From positions 1,364,001-1,428,000 of the forward strand of contig NZ_CP020105.1 in NCBI RefSeq assembly GCF_002067135.1: a DNA stretch of 64,000 nucleotides, given 5' to 3'. Positions 1-7,564 of the stretch are shown here, one piece after another (the stretch's first letter is position 1; each line of letters starts with the position of its first letter). Position numbers and translations under genes: made by a program. The DNA is from Spirosoma rigui. Lineage in GTDB: Bacteria; Bacteroidota; Bacteroidia; Cytophagales; Spirosomataceae. The notes beneath the pieces are model-generated. The model saw nothing but the letters and a program-made list of their open reading frames with translations. It ran no database searches and was not told the DNA's origin.

Positions 1-922
1 CGTTATGGTTCCAGTAGTCAGATTGTATGGTTTTCTTTAGAACGGCCCGGGAGGTCAGAAGGTTGTCTTTGCTCTTATAGGTTTCTTCCCAGCCCACGAT
101 TTTGTGCGGAAAAGCCGATTCAAAAACGATCATCAGCGTACGATCATCGGTAGGGTACTGAACGGTGTATGATTTGAGTAGCTTGCCCGGAAACAGTATT
201 CCTTCATAATCACTCAGTTTCGTTTTAACCGGCAGCGGTTCCAGCCGCTTGTGCCGAAGCCGGGCTGCCATTGTACCCGAAATCAGCCGGGTTTCGCCAA
301 CGGGTAGCTGGTCGGGTGCCAGCCGGATACGGTTCCAGAGCTCGTCCTCCAGCATGACCTTTTCCACTTCGTAGTCTTCGCTTACTTCGCTCTCGAAATA
401 CGATTTACTATCGACATGGTAGGCATTAGTCGCGTAATTGAGTTGAAGGTAGCTATGTCCGCACCATTCCTGCGCTGATGTGCTGACTTTCAGGGTATTG
501 GGAAATAGAGTCGGCTGGCTATTGCCGTGGCTGATGGGCGTGAACACCGATGTAAACAGTGAGTAGTCGTAGATGCCGGTCGTGAACTTCTTCGACAGAT
601 TCGTTTTGAGAACCGGAACGGATTTATCGTGGCTCTCGGGCGTTTCTGCTTTCACCTGCTTGTCGGTCCGGAAGTCTTCGGTTACAAAAATCAATACGGC
701 TTCGCCCGCGTTGAGCGACCCATATTGCGCCTGTTGAAGCGTGTAGCTGTTCAGTTCGGCTTTTCCCGCGAACCAGTAAGCCGCAAAGTTGGCGGGTGGG
801 GGCGAAGCTGGTACGGTTGCCGACACGGGATTCTGGAAAATGGTTGCTTTCATCGCGAAAGCGAAAACGACGGCGATGGCCAGAACAATAAGCAAGAAGT
901 TTTTTGTGATGGTTTGTTTCAT
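1..922 (-). CDS. Conserved Bacteroidota protein annotated as septum formation inhibitor Maf (partial)
   Basis: The gene runs off the left edge, so its C-terminus is missing. The start is the ATG at 922, which gives an N-terminal hydrophobic stretch (about residues 9-26) typical of a signal peptide or membrane anchor. The mature part contains a stretch reading 'YWFAGKAELNSYTLQQAQYG' and 'QEWCGHSYLQLN', which I recognise from a secreted Bacteroidota family that databases label 'septum formation inhibitor Maf'. It is not the nucleotide pyrophosphatase Maf, and no enzymatic motif is evident, so the label is probably a misnomer. It is divergent from the amidohydrolase at 1002, with 79 bases between the two starts. 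Confidence 0.7.
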   Translation of the reverse strand, partial: MKQTITKNFLLIVLAIAVVFAFAMKATIFQNPVSATVPASPPPANFAAYWFAGKAELNSYTLQQAQYGSLNAGEAVLIFVTEDFRTDKQVKAETPESHDKSVPVLKTNLSKKFTTGIYDYSLFTSVFTPISHGNSQPTLFPNTLKVSTSAQEWCGHSYLQLNYATNAYHVDSKSYFESEVSEDYEVEKVMLEDELWNRIRLAPDQLPVGETRLISGTMAARLRHKRLEPLPVKTKLSDYEGILFPGKLLKSYTVQYPTDDRTLMIVFESAFPHKIVGWEETYKSKDNLLTSRAVLKKTIQSDYWNHN

Positions 923-941
923 CGACACGCCAATTTTTCGT

Positions 942-949
942 CAAATCTA
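942..949 (-). promoter_or_regulatory. Possible -7 promoter element (TAGATTTG)
   Basis: On the minus strand this octamer fits the Bacteroidota -7 consensus TAnnTTTG and lies about 20 bases before the ATG at 922. No convincing TTG -33 element is present at 18-20 bases, so only half of the promoter is supported. Confidence 0.3.
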
Positions 950-1001
950 CTATCTAACTCTGTATCTTGCTGGAAGACTTTATTTTGTAACACCGGTAAC
1001 T

Positions 1002-2639
1002 ATGCTCAAAAAATTACGCACGCTACTCCCTGTCTGCTTCCTGCTCACGATACAATTATCCAGCAGTATGGCGCAGGTCGTTAAAGCGCCGAACCGGAAA
1101 CCGGGCGAAGGTGACGGGCCTTATAACCGGCTTATCATTCGGGGCGTCACGCTAATCAACAGCACGGGTGCGCCACCCTACGGGCCGGTCGATATTGTGG
1201 TCGAGAAAAACAAGATCGTTGCCATTCGGCAAGTTGGTTACCCCGGCGTAGCTATTGACGCCAAAAGCCGACCAGCAGCGAACGCGGGTGATAAAGAACT
1301 AAACTGCGAAGGAATGTACCTTATGCCTGGCTTTGTGGACATGCACGGCCACATTGGCGGGCAGGCGCAGGGAGCCAATGCCGAGTATGTATTTAAACTC
1401 TGGCTCGGTCACGGGATCACGACCATTCGCGACCCAAGTTGCGGAAACGGTCTGGACTGGGTGCTTGAGCACCGCGCCAGGAGCCTCAAAAACGAGATTG
1501 TAGCGCCCCGTATTTTGGCTTACACCGTGTTTGGCCAAGGAGCGAAAGAGCCGATATCGTCCCCTGAACAGGCCCGGGCGTGGGTGCAGCAAAACGCCAA
1601 ACGCGGTGCCGATGGTATCAAGTTTTTTGGCGCTGAACCCGTTCTATTCCGGGCGGCACTGGACGAGAACAAGAAACTGGGGCTGCGGTCGGCCTGCCAC
1701 CACGCCCAGTTGGAAGTAGCCCGGATGAATGCGTTGGCTACTGCTAAAGCCGGGCTAACGTCACTGGAGCACTGGTACGGTCTGCCCGAAGCGCTGTTCG
1801 ACGATAAAACCGTTCAGGCTTACCCCGCCGACTACAACTACAACAATGAGCAGAACCGGTTTGAACAGGCCGGAAATCTCTGGCAGCAGGCTGCTAAACC
1901 AGGCACCGATCGCTGGAACAAAGTGATGGACGAGTTAATCGCGCTGGATTTTACCCTCGATCCTACCTTTAATATCTACGAAGCTAACCGCGAACTAATG
2001 CTGGCCCGGCGGTCTGAGTGGCACGAGGAATACACCTTACCGAGCCTGTGGCGTTTTTACGGACCCAGCCGGGTCTCGCACGGGTCTTACTGGCACAACT
2101 GGGGTACGGAACAGGAGGTAGCCTGGAAAAAGAACTACCAACTCTGGATGGCGTTCATCAATGAATACAAAAACCGCGGAGGGCGCGTTACGGCGGGTTC
2201 TGACTCAGGTTTCATCTATCAGCTGTACGGGTTTGCCTACATCCGGGAACTGGAACTCCTGCGCGAAGCTGGTTTTCATCCGCTCGAAGTAATCCGGGCG
2301 GCTACGCTGAAAGGGGCCGAAGCGCTCGGTATGGCCGATCAGATCGGCTCGGTCGAGGTAGGGAAACTGGCCGACTTTGTCATCGTCAAAGAAAATCCAC
2401 TGGCTAATCTGAAAACGCTCTACGGAACAGGGGCCATCTACCTGAACGAGAAGAACGAAGTGGAACGCATTGGCGGGGTTACCTACACCGTGAAGGATGG
2501 TGTGGTATACGACGCGAAAAAACTCCTTGCCGACGTACGGGCGATGGTTACTGACGCCAAACAGACCGAGCACTTCGAGATCACCCAGCCGGGCGTTCCT
2601 GCCAAAGCCGGAAAAGTGTCTGGCAGCGGCAAGAACTAG
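1002..2639 (+). CDS. Secreted amidohydrolase family protein
   Basis: Predicted metal-dependent amidohydrolase of 545 residues. I chose the ATG at 1002 over an in-frame ATG at 789 because it places a clear signal peptide (residues 1-24, ending SSMAQ) at the N-terminus. The metal-binding HxH is at H115-G-H117 in 'GFVDMHGH', a possible bridging lysine is K207 ('GIKFF'), further ligands are H233/H234 and H257, and the late aspartate lies in 'TAGSDSGF'. The C-terminal 'GSVEVGKLADFVIVKENPL' is the usual closing strand of the composite beta domain. The substrate is unknown; cyclic amides, imidazolones and dipeptides are typical for secreted members. It is followed by a terminator at 2662 and appears monocistronic. 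Confidence 0.88.
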   Translation: MLKKLRTLLPVCFLLTIQLSSSMAQVVKAPNRKPGEGDGPYNRLIIRGVTLINSTGAPPYGPVDIVVEKNKIVAIRQVGYPGVAIDAKSRPAANAGDKELNCEGMYLMPGFVDMHGHIGGQAQGANAEYVFKLWLGHGITTIRDPSCGNGLDWVLEHRARSLKNEIVAPRILAYTVFGQGAKEPISSPEQARAWVQQNAKRGADGIKFFGAEPVLFRAALDENKKLGLRSACHHAQLEVARMNALATAKAGLTSLEHWYGLPEALFDDKTVQAYPADYNYNNEQNRFEQAGNLWQQAAKPGTDRWNKVMDELIALDFTLDPTFNIYEANRELMLARRSEWHEEYTLPSLWRFYGPSRVSHGSYWHNWGTEQEVAWKKNYQLWMAFINEYKNRGGRVTAGSDSGFIYQLYGFAYIRELELLREAGFHPLEVIRAATLKGAEALGMADQIGSVEVGKLADFVIVKENPLANLKTLYGTGAIYLNEKNEVERIGGVTYTVKDGVVYDAKKLLADVRAMVTDAKQTEHFEITQPGVPAKAGKVSGSGKN

Positions 2640-2661
2640 CCTGCCGTACCGACAAAAGTAG

Positions 2662-2712
2662 AACCTACCCATCCGAAAAGCCTTTTTGGACGTTTCGGAT
2701 GGGTAGGTTTTT
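2662..2712 (+). terminator. Intrinsic terminator after the amidohydrolase
   Basis: Perfect 17-base arms (2662-2678 and 2693-2709) with a 14-base loop, followed by a T run. It lies 22 bases after the stop codon at 2639 and 55 bases before the next start. Confidence 0.85.
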
Positions 2713-2767
2713 AGTGGCATGGTAGTTGCCAACTACGTACCTGCCGTCCTGCTCTTAAAGACAATCG

Positions 2768-3853
2768 ATGAAAAAGTTTTGCCTGTTGCTGCTCCTGTCT
2801 CATCGCTTGTTTGCCCAGTCGGCGGTAGACGACAAGCGCATTGAGTTTACCGTCGGTACCTTCCGAACCGAAGGCGGTGTTATCCTGCCCGAAGCCCGTA
2901 TCGTGTACGGCACATATGGCCGGCTGAACGCTGCCCGTGACAATGCGATCCTGCTGCCGTCGCATTACATGGCTACATTTCGGGGCTATGAATGGCTGAT
3001 TGGGCCGGGGAAGGCGCTGGATACGACCAGATACTTTCTGGTGGCGACGGAACTCTTCGGCAACGGCCGATCATCGTCGCCCAGCAACACGCCCGAGCCG
3101 TATCACGGCCCCCGGTTTCCCACCATGACCATTCGGGACAATGTAAACGCCGTTCATCGATTGTTGACCGAATCGCTGAAGATTACCCACCTTCGGGCAA
3201 TTATTGGTTTTTCAATGGGCGCGCAGCAGGCATTCCAGTGGGCGGTGAGTCATCCCAGCTTTGCCGATCGTATTGTGGCTACGGCCGGTACCGCCAAAAA
3301 TTACCCCCATGGCGTGGTTCGGCTGGAAGGACAAATCGCGGCTTTGACCGCCGATGCAGCCTTTATGGAAGGCAATTACAAGACGCCACCCACCAAGGGG
3401 TTGCAGGCGTTTGCGGTGGTGTGGACCGGCTGGCTTTACTCGCAGGAGTGGTGGCGTAAAGAACTGTGGCGCGCCCGCGCCAAGCCGGGTACTACGTTCG
3501 AGCAGATACTCACTAATTACCGGACTCATTTCATCGATGGTGCCGATGCAAACGACCTGATTCTGCAAATGCGCACCTGGCAGTACCATGACGTAGGTAC
3601 GACGGCGGGTTTCGGAGGAAACGTTGAACAGGCACTACGTTCTATCAGGGTTCCTGTCCTGTATATGCCGTCCGAAACGGATCTGTATTTCCCGCTGGGC
3701 GACGCCCGCTACGAGGCCACTTTTATCCCCGGTGTGTCGCTGGTGCCCATCCCCTCCCTGTGGGGCCATACGGCCGGGGCCGCCAGCAACCCAGCCGATG
3801 CCGAATTTCTCAATGGGCATATTCGTGATTTTCTGGTCAGGAACAGAAAATAG
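2768..3853 (+). CDS. Secreted alpha/beta hydrolase, MetX (homoserine O-acetyltransferase)-like
   Basis: This 361-residue alpha/beta hydrolase has a short signal peptide (residues 1-17, ending LFAQ). It resembles the MetX branch: 'VYGTYGRLN' near residue 47, the nucleophile elbow 'GFSMGAQQ' with S149, D305 in 'PSETDLYFP' and H334 in 'LWGHTAG', giving a complete Ser-Asp-His triad. True MetX enzymes are cytoplasmic and sit with methionine genes; the export signal and the lack of such neighbours suggest a periplasmic esterase or acyltransferase of unknown substrate. A role in methionine synthesis is therefore unlikely, though it cannot be excluded from sequence alone. Confidence 0.82.
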   Translation: MKKFCLLLLLSHRLFAQSAVDDKRIEFTVGTFRTEGGVILPEARIVYGTYGRLNAARDNAILLPSHYMATFRGYEWLIGPGKALDTTRYFLVATELFGNGRSSSPSNTPEPYHGPRFPTMTIRDNVNAVHRLLTESLKITHLRAIIGFSMGAQQAFQWAVSHPSFADRIVATAGTAKNYPHGVVRLEGQIAALTADAAFMEGNYKTPPTKGLQAFAVVWTGWLYSQEWWRKELWRARAKPGTTFEQILTNYRTHFIDGADANDLILQMRTWQYHDVGTTAGFGGNVEQALRSIRVPVLYMPSETDLYFPLGDARYEATFIPGVSLVPIPSLWGHTAGAASNPADAEFLNGHIRDFLVRNRK

Positions 3854-3943
3854 TGGCGAACAGGTCGTTGTGACGGGTTACCGTTAAATAACAGTACCGA
3901 AAGTTAACGGGTGCATTGCAACGCTTATCGACATTATAGACTC

Positions 3944-3967
3944 TTTATAATCGATAGAGATTATAAA
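3944..3967. promoter_or_regulatory. Inverted repeat upstream of the DUF433 gene, possible operator
   Basis: Perfect 9-base arms (3944-3952 and 3959-3967) around a 6-base spacer in an AT-rich stretch, 24 bases before the ATG at 3991. Its placement over the expected promoter suits an autoregulatory operator of an antitoxin-type protein; there is no T run that would make it a terminator. Confidence 0.4.
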
Positions 3968-3990
3968 TATCAGTAAGATAACATATCCAC

Positions 3991-4224
3991 ATGAGAACGT
4001 TACAGCGCAGTTGGGAAGAAGAAGTCAAACAAAGCCGCATCGTTATTGCGGGTAATGATAATGTTTACCTGAAAGATATAGGGTTGAACGTCTGGGATGT
4101 GTTGCATCATCTGGCCAATGGATTGGGAGAGCAGGCGCTTCGGCAACGGTATCCTAGCCTGACGGAGGCAGATTTACGCGCTTGCGGCCTGTTTGGTTAT
4201 TTGCGTGCCATCAAAAAACTGTAG
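3991..4224 (+). CDS. DUF433 (VapB-type antitoxin-like) protein
   Basis: Small 77-residue protein. The segments 'IVIAGNDNVYLKDIGLNVWDVL' (read here in two parts, residues 17-38), 'LANGLGEQALRQRYP' and 'LTEADLRACGLFGYL' match the DUF433 fold, a winged-helix-like family usually acting as the antitoxin beside a DUF5615 PIN-like toxin. No toxin gene is present on either side: upstream is the hydrolase and the next gene downstream, 20 bases away, is an OmpA protein. It may therefore be an orphan. The inverted repeat at 3944 is a candidate self-binding site. Confidence 0.75.
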   Translation: MRTLQRSWEEEVKQSRIVIAGNDNVYLKDIGLNVWDVLHHLANGLGEQALRQRYPSLTEADLRACGLFGYLRAIKKL

Positions 4225-4244
4225 TGTTTTCAGGTCCGCAACAC

Positions 4245-4715
4245 ATGCACCTATCAACTGCCTGGGTTTTGGCTTTCGTGGTTTGCCTGTCTCTGCACGG
4301 TCAGGCTCAGGACCGTCCGTGGGCTGCCCAACGGGCTTCGAACGCCACCGTGGCTGCTTCCGGCTCCCGTGGGGCCGACCTGCCGCTGAGCATTGCCATT
4401 TTGTACTTCGACCAAAGCAGTGACCGGCTAAGGTCGGGGGTAAAAGCAAGTCTGGATTCCATTGCCCGCGTACTGGTGAGCCAGCCCGGACTGGTAGCTG
4501 CCGTAACGGGCTATACCGATACCATTGGCAAGCGGGAGTTGAACCTGGCTCTGGCCGAGCGCCGGGCTAAAACCATACAGCACTATTTACGGCGAAATGG
4601 GGTACCCGCCGGGCAAATTCTGGCCAGCTGGGAAGGACCGGATAACGCAACAGCGGCCAACGACTCTGGGCGCACAATCAGCCGCCGGGCTGTGATTCAG
4701 CTCTACCCCCGGTAA
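4245..4715 (+). CDS. Small OmpA-family protein
   Basis: The 156-residue product has a signal peptide (residues 1-21, ending GQAQ) and one OmpA C-like peptidoglycan-binding domain spanning about residues 50-155. The conserved features are 'ILYFDQSSDRL', 'VTGYTDTIGKRELNLALAERRA' (split at the usual TDxxG site) and 'SRRAVIQL' at the end. I chose the ATG at 4245, not the in-frame ATG at 4182, because it directly precedes the signal peptide. It lacks a beta-barrel and is likely a periplasmic or lipid-free anchor binding diaminopimelate in the cell wall. Confidence 0.8.
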   Translation: MHLSTAWVLAFVVCLSLHGQAQDRPWAAQRASNATVAASGSRGADLPLSIAILYFDQSSDRLRSGVKASLDSIARVLVSQPGLVAAVTGYTDTIGKRELNLALAERRAKTIQHYLRRNGVPAGQILASWEGPDNATAANDSGRTISRRAVIQLYPR

Positions 4716-4911
4716 TAACCACGGGTAGTCGCCCCCACCCCTTCCCATTTTTCTCATCCCCCGGATCGAAGCCATCCGGTGTCGGGTTTCGTTTGGGTTA
4801 AACCTCTTAATATATATACGGCAAATAGACTCCTCATACGCTCAATAACCTACTGGTAGTCAGCGGAGAAATTCGGTATATTTCACAAAAAAATATATCT
4901 GCATCCGGGTT

Positions 4912-6897
4912 ATGGCTAAAGTTGTTATCCTTGGAGGGGGCGTTGCCGGATTGAGCGCAGCCCATGAACTGATTGAGCGCGGTTTTGCGGTTGATGTCTA
5001 CGAGAAAAAACCGCTTTACCTTGGTGGCAAAGCCCGGAGTGTGAACGTTCCCGGCTCCGACCCGGACGACCCCCAGGGACGTAGTCCGGAGGCCCCTGGC
5101 CGTAGTGAGCGGTCGCTCCCCGGCGAACACGGATTCCGCTTTTTTCCCGGCTTCTACCGGCATATTACCGATACCATGAAACGGATTCCGTTCACGGACG
5201 CAACGGGCCGTAAAAACGCGCTGGGTGTTTTCGACAACCTCGTTGATGTGAATCGGGTCGGTATTATGCAGAACGGTAAAAAGCCGATTGTCACCATCGT
5301 CAGTTTCCCCAAATCGCTGGCCGATATCGAAGCGGCTCTGTCCGTGCTACACCAGAGCCATGATACCCAACTGCAACAGGGCGAAGCCCGATTCTTTGCG
5401 GGTAAGGTCTGGCAACTAATGACGTCCTGCCGACGCCGGCGAGAACTGGAATATGAAAAAGTGGGCTGGTGGCAGTTTATGGATGCCGATAACCACAGCA
5501 ACGCTTACCGGCATCTGCTGGTGGAAGGACTTACGCGTACCCTCGTAGCGGCCAATGCCAAACTGGCCAGCACCAAAACGGGGGGCGACATTTTTATTCA
5601 GCTGCTGTTTAACATCGCCAACCCGGGCATGCACACCGACCGAGTACTCAACGGCCCCACCAACGAAGTCTGGCTGAAGCCTTGGGAGGATTACCTGGTT
5701 AGCAAAGGTGTTCGGTTTTTCAAGAGTGCACTGGTGCGGGAGGTGGTCTGTACTAACGGGAAAGTAACATCGGTTCGCATCCAGGACTGGCAGAATCCAG
5801 AGCATACGTTTCCGCCCGCGCAGGGCGATTTTTACCTGCTGGCGACACCGGTAGAAGTCACGGCTACTCTGTTGTCGGAGGAGGTCAAGGAGAACATCGG
5901 CAGTTTACAGGGAATTGACGATCTGGTGAAAGATACGGCTTGGATGAATGGTATTCAGTTTTACTTGAATGTGGAGCTGGATGTAGTGAAAGGCCATTGC
6001 ATCTACGTAGATAGCGAATGGGCGCTGACGTCCATTTCGCAGTTGCCGTTCTGGGATGGTTACGACATGACTCATCGGGGTACCGGCAGGGTGAAAACGA
6101 TTCTGTCGGTTGATATTTCGGACTGGGATGCGCTCAGCCCCGCCGGAAACGGATTTCCCGAGCCCATGAAAGCAAAGGACTGTACCACTTTCGACCAGAT
6201 CAAGGATCGTGTCTGGGTGCAGCTCCAGCGCAGCCTGCTGGACAATAACGGGCAACAAATTCTAAAGTCGGACATGCTGGAGGGTGTTTATGAGGATCAT
6301 GGTACGCCGTATCACGGCTACTACCTCGATCATTCGCTCAATGAGCAGCAGCCCCCTACGGCCGCCGACCCCAAGGCTTCCACGGTAGGCGAAGCGCCCG
6401 CCGACCCGTCGGTGCTGATCAACCACGAGCCGTTGCTGGTCAATACCGTAAATAGCTGGGCCAAACGACCTGATGCGTTTTTGCCGGGTATTCCTAACTT
6501 GTTGCTGGCATCGGACTACGTCCGGACCAATACCGACCTGGCCACGATGGAAGGGGCTAACGAAGCCGCCCGCCGGGCCGTAAACTGCATCATTGACCGG
6601 AGTGCTGACCAACCCGACATCGACCATCGTCCCTGTCAGATCTGGGATCTTCACGAACCGGCTTTCTTCGTGCCCTTCAAATGGTACGACGCCTGGCGCT
6701 ACCGGAAAGGAATGCCGTACCGAAAACCGCCGGGCTGGTTCGATGCCCTGATGGTCGTCTGGGGTGTTATATATGGCAGCTGGTTTCTGCTCTATACCGC
6801 TTGGACCGCCCTGACTTCCTGGGGAAAACCCGCTTCAAAAGCTCCTGTCAAATCGTCCGTCAAGCCATTGCCAACCCATGAGCCAACCCCTGCTTAA
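4912..6897 (+). CDS. FAD-dependent oxidoreductase, hydroxysqualene dehydroxylase/phytoene desaturase-like
   Basis: A 661-residue flavoprotein of the amine oxidase/carotenoid desaturase superfamily. The N-terminal dinucleotide-binding loop is G8-G-G-V-A-G13 with the ribose-binding E31, and 'YLGGKARSV' follows as in squalene and phytoene-modifying enzymes. 'GEHGFRFFPGFYRHI' (near residue 65) is typical of proteins annotated as hydroxysqualene dehydroxylase. The C-terminal flavin motif is 'LASDYVRTNTDLATMEGANE'. Unusually, a hydrophobic segment (about 612-637) near the C-terminus suggests a membrane anchor. The last 20 bases overlap the start of the seven-helix protein, implying co-translation. 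It probably acts on a polyprenyl or squalene-type lipid; the exact substrate is inference. Confidence 0.8.
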   Translation: MAKVVILGGGVAGLSAAHELIERGFAVDVYEKKPLYLGGKARSVNVPGSDPDDPQGRSPEAPGRSERSLPGEHGFRFFPGFYRHITDTMKRIPFTDATGRKNALGVFDNLVDVNRVGIMQNGKKPIVTIVSFPKSLADIEAALSVLHQSHDTQLQQGEARFFAGKVWQLMTSCRRRRELEYEKVGWWQFMDADNHSNAYRHLLVEGLTRTLVAANAKLASTKTGGDIFIQLLFNIANPGMHTDRVLNGPTNEVWLKPWEDYLVSKGVRFFKSALVREVVCTNGKVTSVRIQDWQNPEHTFPPAQGDFYLLATPVEVTATLLSEEVKENIGSLQGIDDLVKDTAWMNGIQFYLNVELDVVKGHCIYVDSEWALTSISQLPFWDGYDMTHRGTGRVKTILSVDISDWDALSPAGNGFPEPMKAKDCTTFDQIKDRVWVQLQRSLLDNNGQQILKSDMLEGVYEDHGTPYHGYYLDHSLNEQQPPTAADPKASTVGEAPADPSVLINHEPLLVNTVNSWAKRPDAFLPGIPNLLLASDYVRTNTDLATMEGANEAARRAVNCIIDRSADQPDIDHRPCQIWDLHEPAFFVPFKWYDAWRYRKGMPYRKPPGWFDALMVVWGVIYGSWFLLYTAWTALTSWGKPASKAPVKSSVKPLPTHEPTPA

Positions 6898-7564
6898 CCT
6901 GCGCAACTATACACCACTCGAGCTGATCACGTTCGGCGTTGGATGTTTCCTCTGGATTATGGTGTATTTCTATACCCTGCGGAGCCTCCGGACAAAGCAG
7001 TTCATTGAGATTCCCATTGTCACCATCACGGGTAATATTGTCTGGGAGTTTTTGTGGAGCTGGGTGTTCGTAACCGATATGGGTAGCCTGTTTATGTGGG
7101 GCTACCGGATTTGGTTTTTTATGGACTGCGTCATCGTATACGGCGCTTTCCGATACGGCTACAAGCAGATCTCGATTCCAACCCTGTCGAAGCGAACCCC
7201 CTGGTTGATGGTATTCGGGATAGCAGCCTGGGCACCGGCTCTATACTACTACATCAAATTATATGACGCGCCCATCAGCCATATGGGGGCCTATTCGGGC
7301 TATATTCTTAACGTCATGATTTCGGCCACCTACATACCGCTGGCTTTGCGGCTGTGTGACTGGAGCTTATTTTCGTATCCGGCCAGTTGGTGCAAGGCCA
7401 TCGGTAATCTGCTCATTAACCTATTCTGCTTTTTACACTTTACCGATGGTTTTTTGCTTTCCCTGTGTGTATTAACGACCGTTTTTGACGTAATTTTCAT
7501 CTACCTGTTCACTGTTGCCCGCCGGCAGTTTGCTACAAGCACTCAAAAGGCCATTCCTGCATGA
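6878..7564 (+). CDS. Seven-helix membrane protein, Pyr4/PaxB terpene cyclase-like
   Basis: This 228-residue protein is almost entirely hydrophobic with about seven predicted helices. 'GNIVWEFLW' (residues 52-60, E57) at the end of helix 2 and 'VFDVIFIYLF' (D204) in the last helix resemble the essential Glu and Asp of Pyr4-family integral membrane terpene cyclases, whose length (about 240) and spacing are similar. The match comes from memory of the family, not from an alignment. It overlaps the flavoprotein by 20 bases and the histidine kinase by 4, so all three are likely translated together. Alternatives are an uncharacterised 7TM sensor or carotenoid-modifying protein. Confidence 0.5.
   Translation: MSQPLLNLRNYTPLELITFGVGCFLWIMVYFYTLRSLRTKQFIEIPIVTITGNIVWEFLWSWVFVTDMGSLFMWGYRIWFFMDCVIVYGAFRYGYKQISIPTLSKRTPWLMVFGIAAWAPALYYYIKLYDAPISHMGAYSGYILNVMISATYIPLALRLCDWSLFSYPASWCKAIGNLLINLFCFLHFTDGFLLSLCVLTTVFDVIFIYLFTVARRQFATSTQKAIPA

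Noticed and set aside
2768..3853. Calling the MetX-like gene a methionine biosynthesis gene
   Set aside because: A signal peptide is present and no methionine genes are nearby, so the cytoplasmic MetX role is unlikely.
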